64,000 bases of DNA from Prauserella halophila (GCF_024171895.1 NZ_JAMTCQ010000009.1:905318-969317); one strand, 5' to 3'. Positions 50,684 through 59,624 are shown, counted from the first letter of the stretch. Program-made: numbers and translations. Notes: generated by a model not told the origin, from the sequence alone.

Positions 50684-51916
50684 ATGACGGAATTCAGCAG
50701 GCGACGGGCGCTGATCTCGGGCGGCGGGCTGGCCGCGCTCGGTGCTCTGGTTGCGACCTCACCCGCACAGGCGCGGTCGCTGGTGGGGTGGAACTGGTCG
50801 CCGAGCCGCTCGGTGGTGGGCACCGGAGACGGTGGCGACCCGCATCGGGTGTGGGACAGCGAAGCGGATCCGCTGCTCGAGGCGTTGTTCGACCGCGGCG
50901 TCATCGGCAAGGTCAACGAACTGCTGTGGAACTGGGAGCGCAACGATCAGTCCTTGCCGAACGGATTGCCGTCCGACCTGCGGGAGTTCATGGAACACGC
51001 TCGCCGGCTTCCCGAATGGGCCGACCACGACAAGTTGGACAGGGCCGCCGAGTTCAACAAGAGCCGAGGCTCCTGTCTCAACGTGTGCAACGGGCTCGGT
51101 GGCGGCCTCCTCGCGACCGCGATTCCCAAGGAAGCTCGCGCGGTGTACTACTCGGCCGGCGGCGCCGACATGGAGGACCGCGTGGCCAAGACGAGCCTGT
51201 TCGGCTTCGCGGTCGGTTCGTTGGACGCCTACCGGCCCGAGGGCACGTGCGTGGTCGAATGCGTGAAGACCCGCCTCGTGCACGCGGCGGTCCGGCACCT
51301 GCTGCCGCAGTCCCCGCATTGGGCGGGCCGTGCCGCGGAGGAGATCCCGATCAGTCAGGAGGACATGCTCGTCACCTGGCACACCCTGCCGACATTCGCG
51401 ATGCGCACGATGCGCGAATGGGAGGTGCCGATCTCCGACGGCGATGCGGAGGCCTACCTGCACCTGTGGCAGGTGACGGCGTACCTGCTCGGCATCGCCG
51501 ACGAGTACATCCCCGCCACCTGGGATGCCGCCTACGCGCAGTCGGATCAGATCCTGGCCCGCAACATGGGTCCGACGCCCGAGGGCGTCAAGCTCACCGA
51601 CATCCTGCTCGGTCAGTTGGCCGAGCAGACGAGTCCCGCGAGTCTCAGCCGGCCACAGTGCAACGCGATGGCGCGGTATCTGATCGGTGACCGGGTCGCC
51701 GACTGGGACGGTATCCAGCGCGAACCGCTGTGGGACCGGGTGATTCCCGAGGCCTGGACGATGCTGGTGAAGTTCCGTGAAGGTCTGGTGCCGCTGCCGG
51801 CGGTGCCCGAAATCGCGTGGACCATCGACGAGGCGATGCGGCAGTACCTCCTCCTCCACCTCACGAAAGGTGAGGAGACGAAGATCGAGATCCCGACCCA
51901 CAACCGGCCGGAGTGA
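50684..51916 (+). CDS. Second latex clearing protein paralogue, Tat-exported
   Basis: A 410-residue paralogue of the preceding Lcp. It has a Tat signal (SRRRALISGGGLAALGALVA, then TSPAQARS) and the same core (IPKEARAVYYSAGGADMEDR; VKTRLVHAAVRHLLPQSPHW; MREWEVPISDGDAEAYLHLW). AAGGAG lies 11 bases before the ATG. It differs from copy 1 in GSCLNVCNGLGGG (copy 1 GLYLGVLYGMASG), a region near the heme, and carries Cys residues there that could alter redox behaviour. It is 36 bases downstream of copy 1 and probably co-transcribed. Different product length or substrate preference is possible but unproven. Confidence 0.9.
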   Translation: MTEFSRRRALISGGGLAALGALVATSPAQARSLVGWNWSPSRSVVGTGDGGDPHRVWDSEADPLLEALFDRGVIGKVNELLWNWERNDQSLPNGLPSDLREFMEHARRLPEWADHDKLDRAAEFNKSRGSCLNVCNGLGGGLLATAIPKEARAVYYSAGGADMEDRVAKTSLFGFAVGSLDAYRPEGTCVVECVKTRLVHAAVRHLLPQSPHWAGRAAEEIPISQEDMLVTWHTLPTFAMRTMREWEVPISDGDAEAYLHLWQVTAYLLGIADEYIPATWDAAYAQSDQILARNMGPTPEGVKLTDILLGQLAEQTSPASLSRPQCNAMARYLIGDRVADWDGIQREPLWDRVIPEAWTMLVKFREGLVPLPAVPEIAWTIDEAMRQYLLLHLTKGEETKIEIPTHNRPE

Positions 51917-51946
51917 GCCGGCCCGGGCTCGCGGCGCCCCAGCGTC

Positions 51947-52339
51947 TCAGGAACGCGGCTGGTCGGTTCCCGCGCTCTTCGCCTTGACGCGGGCCTCTTC
52001 CTTCTTGACCTCGGCGTGGGTGGCGCGCTCGCGCTGGAGCCACTCCGGGTTCTCGTCCTTCAGCGCGTTGATCTGCTCGGTGGTGAGCGGGTCCAGCAGT
52101 CCTGCGCGGGCGAGACCGCTGATCGAGATGCCGAGCTTCGCCGCGACGACCTGGCGAGGATGCGGACCGTTGCGGCGCAGGTTCCGCAGCCATTCCGGCG
52201 GGTCGGACTGCAGCGCGTTCAATTCGTCGCGGGAGACCACGCCCTCCTGGAACTCGGCAGGAGTGGATTCGAGGTGGACCTCCAGCTTCTTCGCCGCGGT
52301 CGCGGGCTTCATCGTCTGGGTGGTCTTGCGCGACGTCAT
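51947..52339 (-). CDS. DUF5997-family protein
   Basis: A 130-residue basic, helical protein (KPATAAKKLEVHLESTPAEF; VSRDELNALQSDPPEWLRNL; TTEQINALKDENPEWLQRER) ending in a Lys/Glu/Arg-rich tail. It carries two similar LNALQxDPPEWL/INALKDENPEWL repeats. This conserved actinobacterial family has no known function. It is divergent from a LysR-substrate-domain-only gene, an arrangement I recall from other actinomycetes. The repeats and tail suggest nucleic-acid or protein binding; this is inference. Confidence 0.8.
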   Translation of the reverse strand: MTSRKTTQTMKPATAAKKLEVHLESTPAEFQEGVVSRDELNALQSDPPEWLRNLRRNGPHPRQVVAAKLGISISGLARAGLLDPLTTEQINALKDENPEWLQRERATHAEVKKEEARVKAKSAGTDQPRS

Positions 52340-52383
52340 GACTCCAGGGTATCCGCTGGTGCGTGCCCGTCGACCACACCCGG

Positions 52384-52389
52384 TAATCT
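52384..52389 (+). promoter_or_regulatory. Probable -10 element of a leaderless transcript
   Basis: TAATCT ends six bases before the GTG at 52396 and no ribosome-binding site intervenes, the typical layout of leaderless actinobacterial genes. No clear -35 is seen. Confidence 0.45.
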
Positions 52390-52395
52390 GGCCCG

Positions 52396-53187
52396 GTGAC
52401 TGCCCCAGCCGAGCCCCCGGAGTTCCGGCTCGCCTACGTGCCGGGAGTGACGCCGGACAAGTGGGTGCGCACCTGGCGCGAACGGGTCCCCGACGTGCCG
52501 CTGCACCTCGTCGGAGTGCCCGCGGCCGAGGCGGCCGACCGGGTGCGGGACGGTAGCGTCGACGCGGCCCTGTTACGTCTTCCGACCGACCGCAGCGGCC
52601 TGCACGCCATCCCGCTCTACACCGAGACGACCGTGGTCGTGGTCGAGAAGGAGCACGTGCTCACCGTCGTCGACGAGGTGTCGGTGGACGACCTCGCCGA
52701 CGAGGTCGTGCTGCATCCTCACGACGACACCCTCGCCTGGCAGGCCCTGCCCGGGCAGCCCGCGATCGCCCGGCCCGACACCACAGCAGGTGCCGTCGAG
52801 CTCGTCGCAGCGGGCGTGGGGGTGCTCGTCGCGCCGCAGTCCCTGGCTCGGTTGCACCACCGCAAGAGCCTGACGTACCGGCCGGTGACCGGCACCGAGC
52901 AGTGTCCGGTGCCGCAGTCGCAGGTCGCGCTGAGCTGGCCCGAGGAAGAGACGACCGACCTGATGGAGGAGTTCATCGGGATCGTCCGTGGCCGGACCGT
53001 CAACAGCACCCGTGGCCGCGGCCCGACCCCGAAACAGTCGGCACGCGCCACCGAGCAGTCGACGTCGACCGGCGGGAAACAGCGGAACCGTACCGGAAAA
53101 CCCGGAAAGCCGGGAAACTCCGGAAAGTCCGGAAAGCCGGGGAAGCGCGGCAGCGGCGGCAGGGGTGGAAGACCCCGCCGCCGCTGA
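52396..53187 (+). CDS. LysR-type substrate-binding domain protein lacking an HTH, with a Gly/Lys/Arg tail
   Basis: A 263-residue protein whose first ~195 residues match the effector domain of LysR regulators (FRLAYVPGVTPDKWVRTWRE; ETTVVVVEKEHVL; AAGVGVLVAPQSLARLHHRK) but which has no N-terminal HTH. The last ~55 residues are a low-complexity basic tail of 9 bp repeats (KPGKPG, NSGKSG, KPGKRG, GRGGRPRRR), which may provide non-specific DNA or RNA binding. It is divergent from DUF5997, separated by 56 bases. The pair probably functions together; ligand and target are unknown. Confidence 0.8.
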   Translation: MTAPAEPPEFRLAYVPGVTPDKWVRTWRERVPDVPLHLVGVPAAEAADRVRDGSVDAALLRLPTDRSGLHAIPLYTETTVVVVEKEHVLTVVDEVSVDDLADEVVLHPHDDTLAWQALPGQPAIARPDTTAGAVELVAAGVGVLVAPQSLARLHHRKSLTYRPVTGTEQCPVPQSQVALSWPEEETTDLMEEFIGIVRGRTVNSTRGRGPTPKQSARATEQSTSTGGKQRNRTGKPGKPGNSGKSGKPGKRGSGGRGGRPRRR

Positions 53188-53219
53188 ACGCGTGCGGAGA
53201 GCCCGTCGCGCTCGGCGCA

Positions 53220-53597
53220 TCATTCCCATCCGCGGTAGCGGCGCCAGTCACCGAGGTTCGAGATGTCGACCAGGTTGTCGTCGCCCTGATACGGCTTGCG
53301 CAGCACCGTCGCCAGGCACGAAGCGCCGTCGGCGAGTTCGATCAGGCCGAGTTCCAGCTCCGGCGGCTCCGCCGGGACCAGGTGCTCGCGCAACACCTCG
53401 AGCGAGATGTCGTAGACCTCGCCGACCACGGAGCGCCCTCCGGTCTCGGCCTCGGCCATCGCGGGAAACCGGTCGCCGACCGAGAAGAACCGGTACTTCG
53501 GCGCCGAAGCAGCCCAGCCCACGAGGGGCGCACCCTGTAGCTGGTGGTTGAGCGGACCTCCGCGCATCCCACCGCCGTTAAGGAACAGCAAAGCCAT
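53220..53597 (-). CDS. Allophanate hydrolase C-terminal-like (gamma-glutamylcyclotransferase-fold) protein
   Basis: A 125-residue protein matching the C-terminal domain of allophanate hydrolase as a free protein (FLNGGGMRGGPLNHQLQGAP; APKYRFFSVGDRFPAM; SVVGEVYDISLEVLREHLV; PPELELGLIELADG). The fold resembles gamma-glutamylcyclotransferase. It sits beside purine permease, guanine deaminase and xanthine dehydrogenase genes, where ureide/urea breakdown would follow, so a role late in purine nitrogen release is plausible. Catalytic activity of the stand-alone domain is not established. Confidence 0.8.
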   Translation of the reverse strand: MALLFLNGGGMRGGPLNHQLQGAPLVGWAASAPKYRFFSVGDRFPAMAEAETGGRSVVGEVYDISLEVLREHLVPAEPPELELGLIELADGASCLATVLRKPYQGDDNLVDISNLGDWRRYRGWE

Positions 53598-53642
53598 CTA
53601 TCGCTCCTTTCCGAGTCCGAAGTGCAGGGGCTTCGGCCGGGG

Positions 53643-55100
53643 TCACGCGAACAGGATCTCGATCGCATCGATGCCGAAGTAGATCGCGAACACGATCGCC
53701 AGAATGCCGACCAGCCAGCCGATTTCCCTGACCTTGCCCCGCGCCAGCTTGATCACCGCGAAGGCGATGATGCCCGCGCCGACGCCGTTCGTGATCACGT
53801 ACGTGTAGGGGATCAGCGCGATGGTCACGAACATCGGGATGGTGTAGTCCGGGTCGTCCCACGGCAGCTTCGTGCACTGGGCCATCATCATCCCGCCGAC
53901 GATGACGAGCGCGGGCGCGGCCGCCTGCGCAGGCACCACGGACACGAAGGGGGTGAACAGCAGCGCCACCAGGAACAGGCCGCCGGTCAGTACGCTGGAC
54001 AGCCCGGTGCGCGATCCTTCGCCCACACCCGCAGCGGATTCGATGAACACGGTGTTCGGTGACGAGCCGGTGACACCGCCGGCGGCAGCGGCGATCCCGT
54101 CCGACGTCAGAATGCGGCCCATGCCGATCACCTTGCCGTCGGAGACCAGCCCCGCCTGGTTGCTCACGCTGGTGATCGTTCCCATGGCGTCGAAGAACCC
54201 GGAAAGCACCAGTGTGAACAGGAACATCGTGGCCGCGATGCCACCTGCAGCGGCGAATCCGCCGAAGAGGTCGATATCGCCGAAGAGGCCGAAGTCGGGT
54301 GCGGCGACCACATTGTCCGGCAGGTTCGGCTGGATCAACCCCCAGTCCTGCTGGGTGAGGCCGAACGCGTAGTTCACCACGACCCCGAGCACGGTGCCGG
54401 TCGCGATGCTGATCAGGATGGCTCCCGACACCTTGCGCGCCACCAGGACGACCATCAGCAGCAGCGTCACGCAGAACACCGCGATGGGCCAGCCCTGCAG
54501 CGTGCCGCCGTTACCCATGCCGACGGGCACCGTCGTGTTCGCCGAATCAGGGTTACGGGTCACGAAACCGGCCTGCACCAGTCCGATCAGTGCGATGTAG
54601 AGTCCGATCCCGACGGTCAAGGACGTTTTCAGCGCGTCCGGGATGGCATCGATGATCTTCTGCCGCAGCCCACTGGCCGCCATGATGATGATGCAGATGC
54701 CTTCCAGCACCACCAGGCCGAATGCCTGCTCCCAGGTCATCGTCGGCGCGATCGTGAACGCCACGATCGCGTTCACCCCGAGGCCGGAAGCCAGCGCCAG
54801 GGGTGCGTTACCCACGACACCCATCAGGATCGTCGCGAACGCCGCCGTGAATGCGGTGGCTGTGGTCAGTTCCGCAGTGGACAGTTCTCGTCCGGTGATG
54901 TCGGCGGACGAGCCGAGAATCAGCGGGTTCAGGATGACGATGTAGGCCATCGCGACGAATGTGGTGAGTCCGCCCCGCAGCTCGCGGGATATCGTGGACC
55001 CGCGGTCGGATATCTTGAAGAACCGGTCGAGCCGGGATCGGGTTCCGGACGGATCACCGGCTCGCCCGGATCCCGCATCCTCCGTACGCAGTTGAGTCAT
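53643..55100 (-). CDS. NCS2/AzgA-family purine permease
   Basis: A 485-residue membrane protein of the AzgA group, which imports adenine, guanine, hypoxanthine or xanthine with protons. About 12-14 hydrophobic segments are visible. Family stretches are SRELRGGLTTFVAMAYIVIL near residue 40, NAPLALASGLGVNAIVAFTI near 98, GFFDAMGTITSVSNQAGLVS near 300 and SSPNTVFIESAAGVGEGSRT near 345. The ATG at 55100 is preferred to one at 55112 because GGGAGA lies five bases before it. It belongs with the downstream-strand guanine deaminase and xanthine dehydrogenase. Confidence 0.9.
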   Translation of the reverse strand: MTQLRTEDAGSGRAGDPSGTRSRLDRFFKISDRGSTISRELRGGLTTFVAMAYIVILNPLILGSSADITGRELSTAELTTATAFTAAFATILMGVVGNAPLALASGLGVNAIVAFTIAPTMTWEQAFGLVVLEGICIIIMAASGLRQKIIDAIPDALKTSLTVGIGLYIALIGLVQAGFVTRNPDSANTTVPVGMGNGGTLQGWPIAVFCVTLLLMVVLVARKVSGAILISIATGTVLGVVVNYAFGLTQQDWGLIQPNLPDNVVAAPDFGLFGDIDLFGGFAAAGGIAATMFLFTLVLSGFFDAMGTITSVSNQAGLVSDGKVIGMGRILTSDGIAAAAGGVTGSSPNTVFIESAAGVGEGSRTGLSSVLTGGLFLVALLFTPFVSVVPAQAAAPALVIVGGMMMAQCTKLPWDDPDYTIPMFVTIALIPYTYVITNGVGAGIIAFAVIKLARGKVREIGWLVGILAIVFAIYFGIDAIEILFA

Positions 55101-55220
55101 GAGTTCTCCCATGCCGGTGGGCGCCCTCCGACAGGCGCGGTCGGCCTGTCAGGACTGCTGGGCGTTTCGAAGTACGGATCGGTGTTTCGGACAGTCACCG
55201 TCCGTCGTCCGGCCGTGGTT

Positions 55221-55256
55221 CTCCGTGCGCACCGGCGATCGCCGGTGCGCACGGAG
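55221..55256. terminator. Perfect 36 bp palindrome between guaD and the purine permease
   Basis: CTCCGTGCGCACCGGC (55221-55236) and its exact complement (55241-55256) flank GATC. The 16 bp stem lies after the guaD stop in the permease-side gap; most likely a terminator or attenuator, though a protein site cannot be excluded. Confidence 0.7.
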
Positions 55257-55310
55257 TCGGCCTACCGGGCAGTGGCGCGGCCCGGTCGCCGCGCCACTAC
55301 CCGAATCGGA

Positions 55311-55805
55311 TCAGTACTCGACCCGGTCCGGCTTGGTAAGCCAGGTGTCGAACGGCTCGGTACGGTTGGGCATCTCGATCCGATCCATCGTGATCGGCCA
55401 GATTCCTTCCGGGTTCCTTTGGAACAGCTGGTAGAACTCCCTGTCGTCGAAGCCGCCTGCGGCGGCGTCATCGCGGTCCGCCGAGAACACGATCCGGTCG
55501 AACCGTGCCCAGAGGGCAGAGGACAGGCACATCGGGCAGGGTTCGCACGAGGTCACCAGGACACAGCCGGCGAGGCTGAAGGTGCCGAGTTCACGGCAGG
55601 CGTTCCGCATCGCCGTCACCTCGGCGTGCGCAGTGGGATCCAATGTGGAGGTCACCTGGTTGCTGCCGGTCGCAACGATCTCGCGGTCCTGCACGACGAC
55701 GGCTCCGAAGGGGCCGCCACCGCTTCGCACGCTGTCGGTGGCGAGCCGGATCGCTTCGGCCATCCATGATCGTTCGAGATCCAGGTCCGGTGTGGACAGG
55801 GTCAT
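55311..55805 (-). CDS. guaD: Guanine deaminase-type nucleoside/base deaminase
   Basis: A 164-residue zinc deaminase of the cytidine-deaminase fold, close to small bacterial guanine deaminases. Catalytic motifs are THAEVTAMRNAC (HAE) near residue 59 and SCEPCPMCLSSALWARFDRI (PCxxC) near 86, with FGAVVVQDREIVATGSNQV before them. It converts guanine to xanthine plus ammonia, feeding the xanthine dehydrogenase encoded 92 bases upstream on the same strand. Typical length and intact motifs. Confidence 0.9.
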   Translation of the reverse strand: MTLSTPDLDLERSWMAEAIRLATDSVRSGGGPFGAVVVQDREIVATGSNQVTSTLDPTAHAEVTAMRNACRELGTFSLAGCVLVTSCEPCPMCLSSALWARFDRIVFSADRDDAAAGGFDDREFYQLFQRNPEGIWPITMDRIEMPNRTEPFDTWLTKPDRVEY

Positions 55806-55896
55806 GCTCGATGAGTCCTTTCGTCTGTCGCAAGTGGGCGCGACTCGGGGCGTCGTGCCAGTTCAGTGCCGGTGCCCGTTGAGTGCCGGTGCCGGT

Positions 55897-58239
55897 TCAG
55901 TGCGCCGTTCCGGTGATGTGTTCCGGGCCGGCCGGGGCGTGAGTCAGGTCGAGGCCGGTGGCCGCCCTGATGGCGGCGAGTACAGCGGGCCCCGCGGAGA
56001 TGGTCGGCGGTTCACCGACACCGCGTACGCCGTACGGGGCGTGCGGATCCCCGCGTTCGATGATGTCGACCTTCATCGGCGGGGTGTCGAGAATGGTCGG
56101 GATGAGGTAGTCGGTGAACGACGGATTGCGGATGAGGCCGTCGGAAACCTGGATCTCTTCCATCACGGCCAACCCCATGCCCTGGACCGCACCACCCTGG
56201 ATCTGGCCCACGATCGCATCCGGGTTGACCGACTTGCCGACATCCTGCACGCAGTCCAACGCCACGACCTTGACCAGGCCGAGTTGCGTGTCCACGTCGA
56301 CCACGGCGCGGTGCACGGAGAAGGCGTGTTGCACGTGTACCAGTTCGCTCTGCCCGGTCTCGGGGTCGAGCGGGTAGGTCGGCCGGTGGTGATACTCCCT
56401 CGTGCACTCGATGACCTCGTCGCCGAGGATGTCGACCACGTCGGCCAGTACGCCGTGCGAGTCGGAGACGAGCTTTCCGTCGACGATCGTGAGATCCGGT
56501 ACGGCGTGACCGAGCCTGGCGGTAGCTCGCTCGAACAGCGTCTCCCGGACGGCTTCGCACGCGGTCTTGACCGCGCCACCGGTGATATAGGTCTGCCGGG
56601 ACGCCGAGCTCGACCCGGAATCGCCGACACTGGTGTCGTTCGGGTGGATGTTCACCCGCTCGACCCCGAGTTCGGTCCGCGCGATCTGCTGCTGCACGGT
56701 GACCAGACCCTGCCCGACCTCTGCGGCAGCGGTGTGCACCATCGCGACCGCTTCGCCGCCGACCGCCTGCAGGCTCACCCGCGCGGTCGAGTAGTCGTCG
56801 GCCCCCTCCGCATAGGACACGTTCTTGATGATCGCGGCATAACCGACCCCGCGTGCGACGTCCTCGCCGTGCGTGGTGTTGGCCGCACCACCGGGCAGGT
56901 CACGAATATCCGGTTCGGCTGCCGGGTCCCGTTCCGGTGGCATCGGCAAATTCCGGGCTCGCTCGATCAGCTCGCCGACCGGCGCCGGGTAGTCCAGCTT
57001 CTGCCCGGTGTGCAGAACGGATCCCTGGTCGACCGCGTTGCGTTGCCGCAACTCCACCGGGTCCATGTCGAGGGCACTGGCCAGCTTGTCCATCTGCGCC
57101 TCGTAGGCGAACGCAGGCTGGACAGCGCCGAGCCCGCGCATGGCCCCGCACGGTGGATTGTTCGTGTATACGCCCCATCCCGCGATGTCCACATTGGGGA
57201 CCTCGTACGGGCCGGTTCCCAGGGTCGTGGCGTTACCGACGACGACCGGGGTCTTGGACGCGTAGGCGCCGCCGTCGAAGTACATCCGGGCCTTGAGGTA
57301 GACCAGCTTGCCCTCGCGGGTGGCTCCGTGCTCGAAGTACATCTCGGCCGGATGCCGGTGCACATGACCGTAGAACGACTCCTCCCGGTCGTACATCATC
57401 TTCACCGGTTTGCCGGTGTGCATCGCCAGCATGCACACGTGGGCCTGGATGGACAGGTCCTCCCGCCCGCCGAAGGCGCCACCGACTCCGGACATGGTCA
57501 GCCGCACCTTGTCCGGAGGGAGGCCGAGGGCCCGTGCGGTCTGTTTCCGGTCCGAGTGCAGGTCCTGGGTGGAGAGATACAGCTCGACCCCGCCGTCCTC
57601 GGCCGGGATCGCCAAGCCCGATTCCGGCCCGAGGAACGCCTGATCCTGCATGCCGAGCGTGTAGGTGCCGGACACGACGACATCCGCGCTCACGTCCTGC
57701 CGGCCGCGGACGACCGGCTGGTAACGGACCAGGTTGTTCTCCCGTCCCGATTCCGGGTGCAGTTTCGGCAGCGTCCCGTCGTGGGCGGCGCGTTTCGGAT
57801 CGGTGACCGGATCCAGCACCTCGTAGTCGACCGCTATCAGCTCCACCGCCCGGCGCGCGGTCTCCGGGTGGTCGGCGGCCACCAGTGCGACGGCCTCGCC
57901 CCGGAACCGCACGACGTCCTCGGCGAGCACCGGCTGGTCGACGATTTTGAGGCCGTAGCGGTTGTCGCCGGGCACGTCCTCGTGGGTGAGCACCGCGTAC
58001 ACACCGGGATAGGCGAGCGCCTGCCCGACGTCGATACCGGCGATGCGCGCGTACGGGTGCGGGCTGCGCAGGGTCGCGCCCCACAGCATGTCCTCGGCCC
58101 AGAGGTCCGACGAGTAGGCGTAGTCGCCGCGTACCTTCAGGTTTCCGTCCGGGCGGGACGGGGACTCGCCGACCCCGCCCGTGATCGACTCGCTGAGGTC
58201 CTGAGGGGCCCTGCTCGGGGCATTGACGTGAGCGCTCAT
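55897..58239 (-). CDS. Xanthine dehydrogenase molybdopterin-binding subunit
   Basis: A 780-residue molybdopterin subunit of the xanthine oxidase family. Landmarks are WGATLRSPHPYARIAGIDVG near residue 52, the molybdenum-cofactor loop SGVGGAFGGREDLSIQAHVC near 250, TNNPPCGAMRGLGAVQPAFA near 365 and the C-terminal GVRGVGEPPTISAGPAVLAA, whose Glu is the catalytic base position in the family. It hydroxylates purines (hypoxanthine, xanthine) at molybdenum. Its start overlaps the 2Fe-2S subunit stop (ATGA at 58236). Given guaD, AzgA and PucR, xanthine is the likely substrate. No XdhC-type maturation factor is in the window. Confidence 0.9.
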   Translation of the reverse strand: MSAHVNAPSRAPQDLSESITGGVGESPSRPDGNLKVRGDYAYSSDLWAEDMLWGATLRSPHPYARIAGIDVGQALAYPGVYAVLTHEDVPGDNRYGLKIVDQPVLAEDVVRFRGEAVALVAADHPETARRAVELIAVDYEVLDPVTDPKRAAHDGTLPKLHPESGRENNLVRYQPVVRGRQDVSADVVVSGTYTLGMQDQAFLGPESGLAIPAEDGGVELYLSTQDLHSDRKQTARALGLPPDKVRLTMSGVGGAFGGREDLSIQAHVCMLAMHTGKPVKMMYDREESFYGHVHRHPAEMYFEHGATREGKLVYLKARMYFDGGAYASKTPVVVGNATTLGTGPYEVPNVDIAGWGVYTNNPPCGAMRGLGAVQPAFAYEAQMDKLASALDMDPVELRQRNAVDQGSVLHTGQKLDYPAPVGELIERARNLPMPPERDPAAEPDIRDLPGGAANTTHGEDVARGVGYAAIIKNVSYAEGADDYSTARVSLQAVGGEAVAMVHTAAAEVGQGLVTVQQQIARTELGVERVNIHPNDTSVGDSGSSSASRQTYITGGAVKTACEAVRETLFERATARLGHAVPDLTIVDGKLVSDSHGVLADVVDILGDEVIECTREYHHRPTYPLDPETGQSELVHVQHAFSVHRAVVDVDTQLGLVKVVALDCVQDVGKSVNPDAIVGQIQGGAVQGMGLAVMEEIQVSDGLIRNPSFTDYLIPTILDTPPMKVDIIERGDPHAPYGVRGVGEPPTISAGPAVLAAIRAATGLDLTHAPAGPEHITGTAH

Positions 58240-58706
58240 GACACCGCCTTCCGCTGTGCGGCGAGCCGGACCGCATCCATGATCTTCTCGTAGCCGGTGC
58301 AGCGGCAGAGGTTGCCAGCCAGTGATTCGCGAATCTCCGCGTCGGTCGGCTCCGGGTTACGTTCGATGAGGTCGTGTGCCTGGACGAGCAGGCCGGGGGT
58401 GCAGAAGCCACATTGCACGGCACCGGAATCCACAAAGGACTGCTGGACGGCGTCGAGCCGGTCGCCGTCGGCCAGTCCCTCGACCGTACGGACCGCACGC
58501 CCCTGCGCCTGTCCGGCGGCGACCATGCACGAGCACACCGGGACGTCGTCCAGATACACGGTGCACGAACCGCACTCGCCCTGCTCGCACGCGTTCTTCG
58601 AACCGGGAAGGCCGAGCCGCTCACGCAGTACGTGAAGCAAACTTTCCCCTTCCCACGCCTCGTCGGCCTGGTGTGGCCTGCCGTTCACGGTCAGGTTCAG
58701 GCGCAT
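58236..58706 (-). CDS. Xanthine dehydrogenase 2Fe-2S subunit
   Basis: A 156-residue two-cluster iron-sulfur subunit. The plant-type 2Fe-2S site is GSKNACEQGECGSCTVYLDD with a fourth Cys in DVPVCSC (residues ~37-62). The helical-domain cluster is VQCGFCTPGLL and LAGNLCRCTGYEKIMDA (~98-145). It relays electrons from the molybdenum centre to FAD. ATG 58706 overlaps the end of the FAD subunit gene by 10 bases and its stop overlaps the molybdenum-subunit start, so the three subunits are co-translated. Confidence 0.93.
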   Translation of the reverse strand: MRLNLTVNGRPHQADEAWEGESLLHVLRERLGLPGSKNACEQGECGSCTVYLDDVPVCSCMVAAGQAQGRAVRTVEGLADGDRLDAVQQSFVDSGAVQCGFCTPGLLVQAHDLIERNPEPTDAEIRESLAGNLCRCTGYEKIMDAVRLAAQRKAVS

Positions 58707-59578
58707 GTTTGCCTCCCGGTCGAGTACTCGTCCCATGTCCAGCCGACCGTTCGCCGCGCGAGGACGCCGAGTGCGTGCCTGCGATAGGACGCCGTGCCCC
58801 GTACGTCGTCGATCGGTGCGGCCGCGGCCGCGACCAGCTCCCCGAACCTCGTGACCACCGTCTCCGGCAACGGTCGCGGGTCGGTCCACATCCCGCGCGA
58901 GGTGAGCTCTCCGGCCAGGAACTCCTCGGCCTCGACGGCCCTGCGCGGGGTCGGTGCCGCGGAGCCGAGCCCGGTGCCGACCTCGGCGCGATCCGGGTGC
59001 AGCGCCACGGAGAACGCACAGACCGAGATCACCATCGCGTTGCGGGTGCCGACCTTGGCGAACTGTTGCGGGCCGGTGGCACGCGCGAGATGCACCGCGG
59101 TGATCAGCTCGTCCGGTTCGGCCGCGGAGCGCTTGACGCCGGTGAAGAACTCGGCGACCGGCAGCCGCCTGGTGCCGCGGACCGAGGCCAGCTCGACTTC
59201 TGCGGCACAGGCCAGCAGGGCCGGGTGCGCGTCGCCGGACGGGGAGGCGGTGGCGAGGTTGCCGCCGACCGTGCCGCGGTTGCGGATCTGGGGCGACGCG
59301 ACCGTGCGCGAGGCCATCGCCAGGCCCGGCAGGTGTTCGCCGAGTTCGCTGATGATGCGTGCGTACGGCACCCCGGCTCCGATGCGGATCACGCCGCCCG
59401 ATTCGGACCAGTCGGCCAGTTCGGGGACCGAGGTCAGGTCGAGCAGTCCGCTCGGGCGGATATGGTCGAAGTTGATCGCCACCATGAGGTCGGTGCCGCC
59501 TGCGATGGGTGCGATGTCGGGCCGCTGTGCCTTCGTGGCCAGCGCATCGTCCAGTGATGCGGCGCGGAGAAAGTCCAC
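58697..59578 (-). CDS. Xanthine dehydrogenase FAD-binding subunit
   Basis: A 293-residue FAD subunit of the CoxM/XdhB type. FAD contacts are IAPIAGGTDLMVAINFDH near residue 22 and NRGTVGGNLATASPSGDAHP near 100; the C-terminal CO-dehydrogenase-type domain ends with TASYRRHALGVLARRTV. It passes electrons to NAD or another acceptor. GGAGG lies about eight bases before the GTG. It heads the xdh operon, divergent from pucR across 159 bases. Confidence 0.92.
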   Translation of the reverse strand: MDFLRAASLDDALATKAQRPDIAPIAGGTDLMVAINFDHIRPSGLLDLTSVPELADWSESGGVIRIGAGVPYARIISELGEHLPGLAMASRTVASPQIRNRGTVGGNLATASPSGDAHPALLACAAEVELASVRGTRRLPVAEFFTGVKRSAAEPDELITAVHLARATGPQQFAKVGTRNAMVISVCAFSVALHPDRAEVGTGLGSAAPTPRRAVEAEEFLAGELTSRGMWTDPRPLPETVVTRFGELVAAAAAPIDDVRGTASYRRHALGVLARRTVGWTWDEYSTGRQTCA

Positions 59579-59604
59579 GTCCTGCGCCTCCTAGTGTTCG
59601 GATT

Positions 59605-59624
59605 GCTGTGACCCAGTACACAGC
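59605..59624. promoter_or_regulatory. Candidate PucR operator in the xdh-pucR gap
   Basis: GCTGTG and CACAGC form an inverted repeat around ACCCAGTA in the divergent gap, 27 bases from the xdh start and 114 from pucR. Placement suits a regulator acting on the xdh promoter. Confidence 0.45.

Noticed and set aside
55582..58293. A 903-codon plus-strand frame opposite the xanthine dehydrogenase molybdenum subunit
   Set aside because: No domain signature; the minus strand encodes a full molybdopterin subunit with its cofactor loop.
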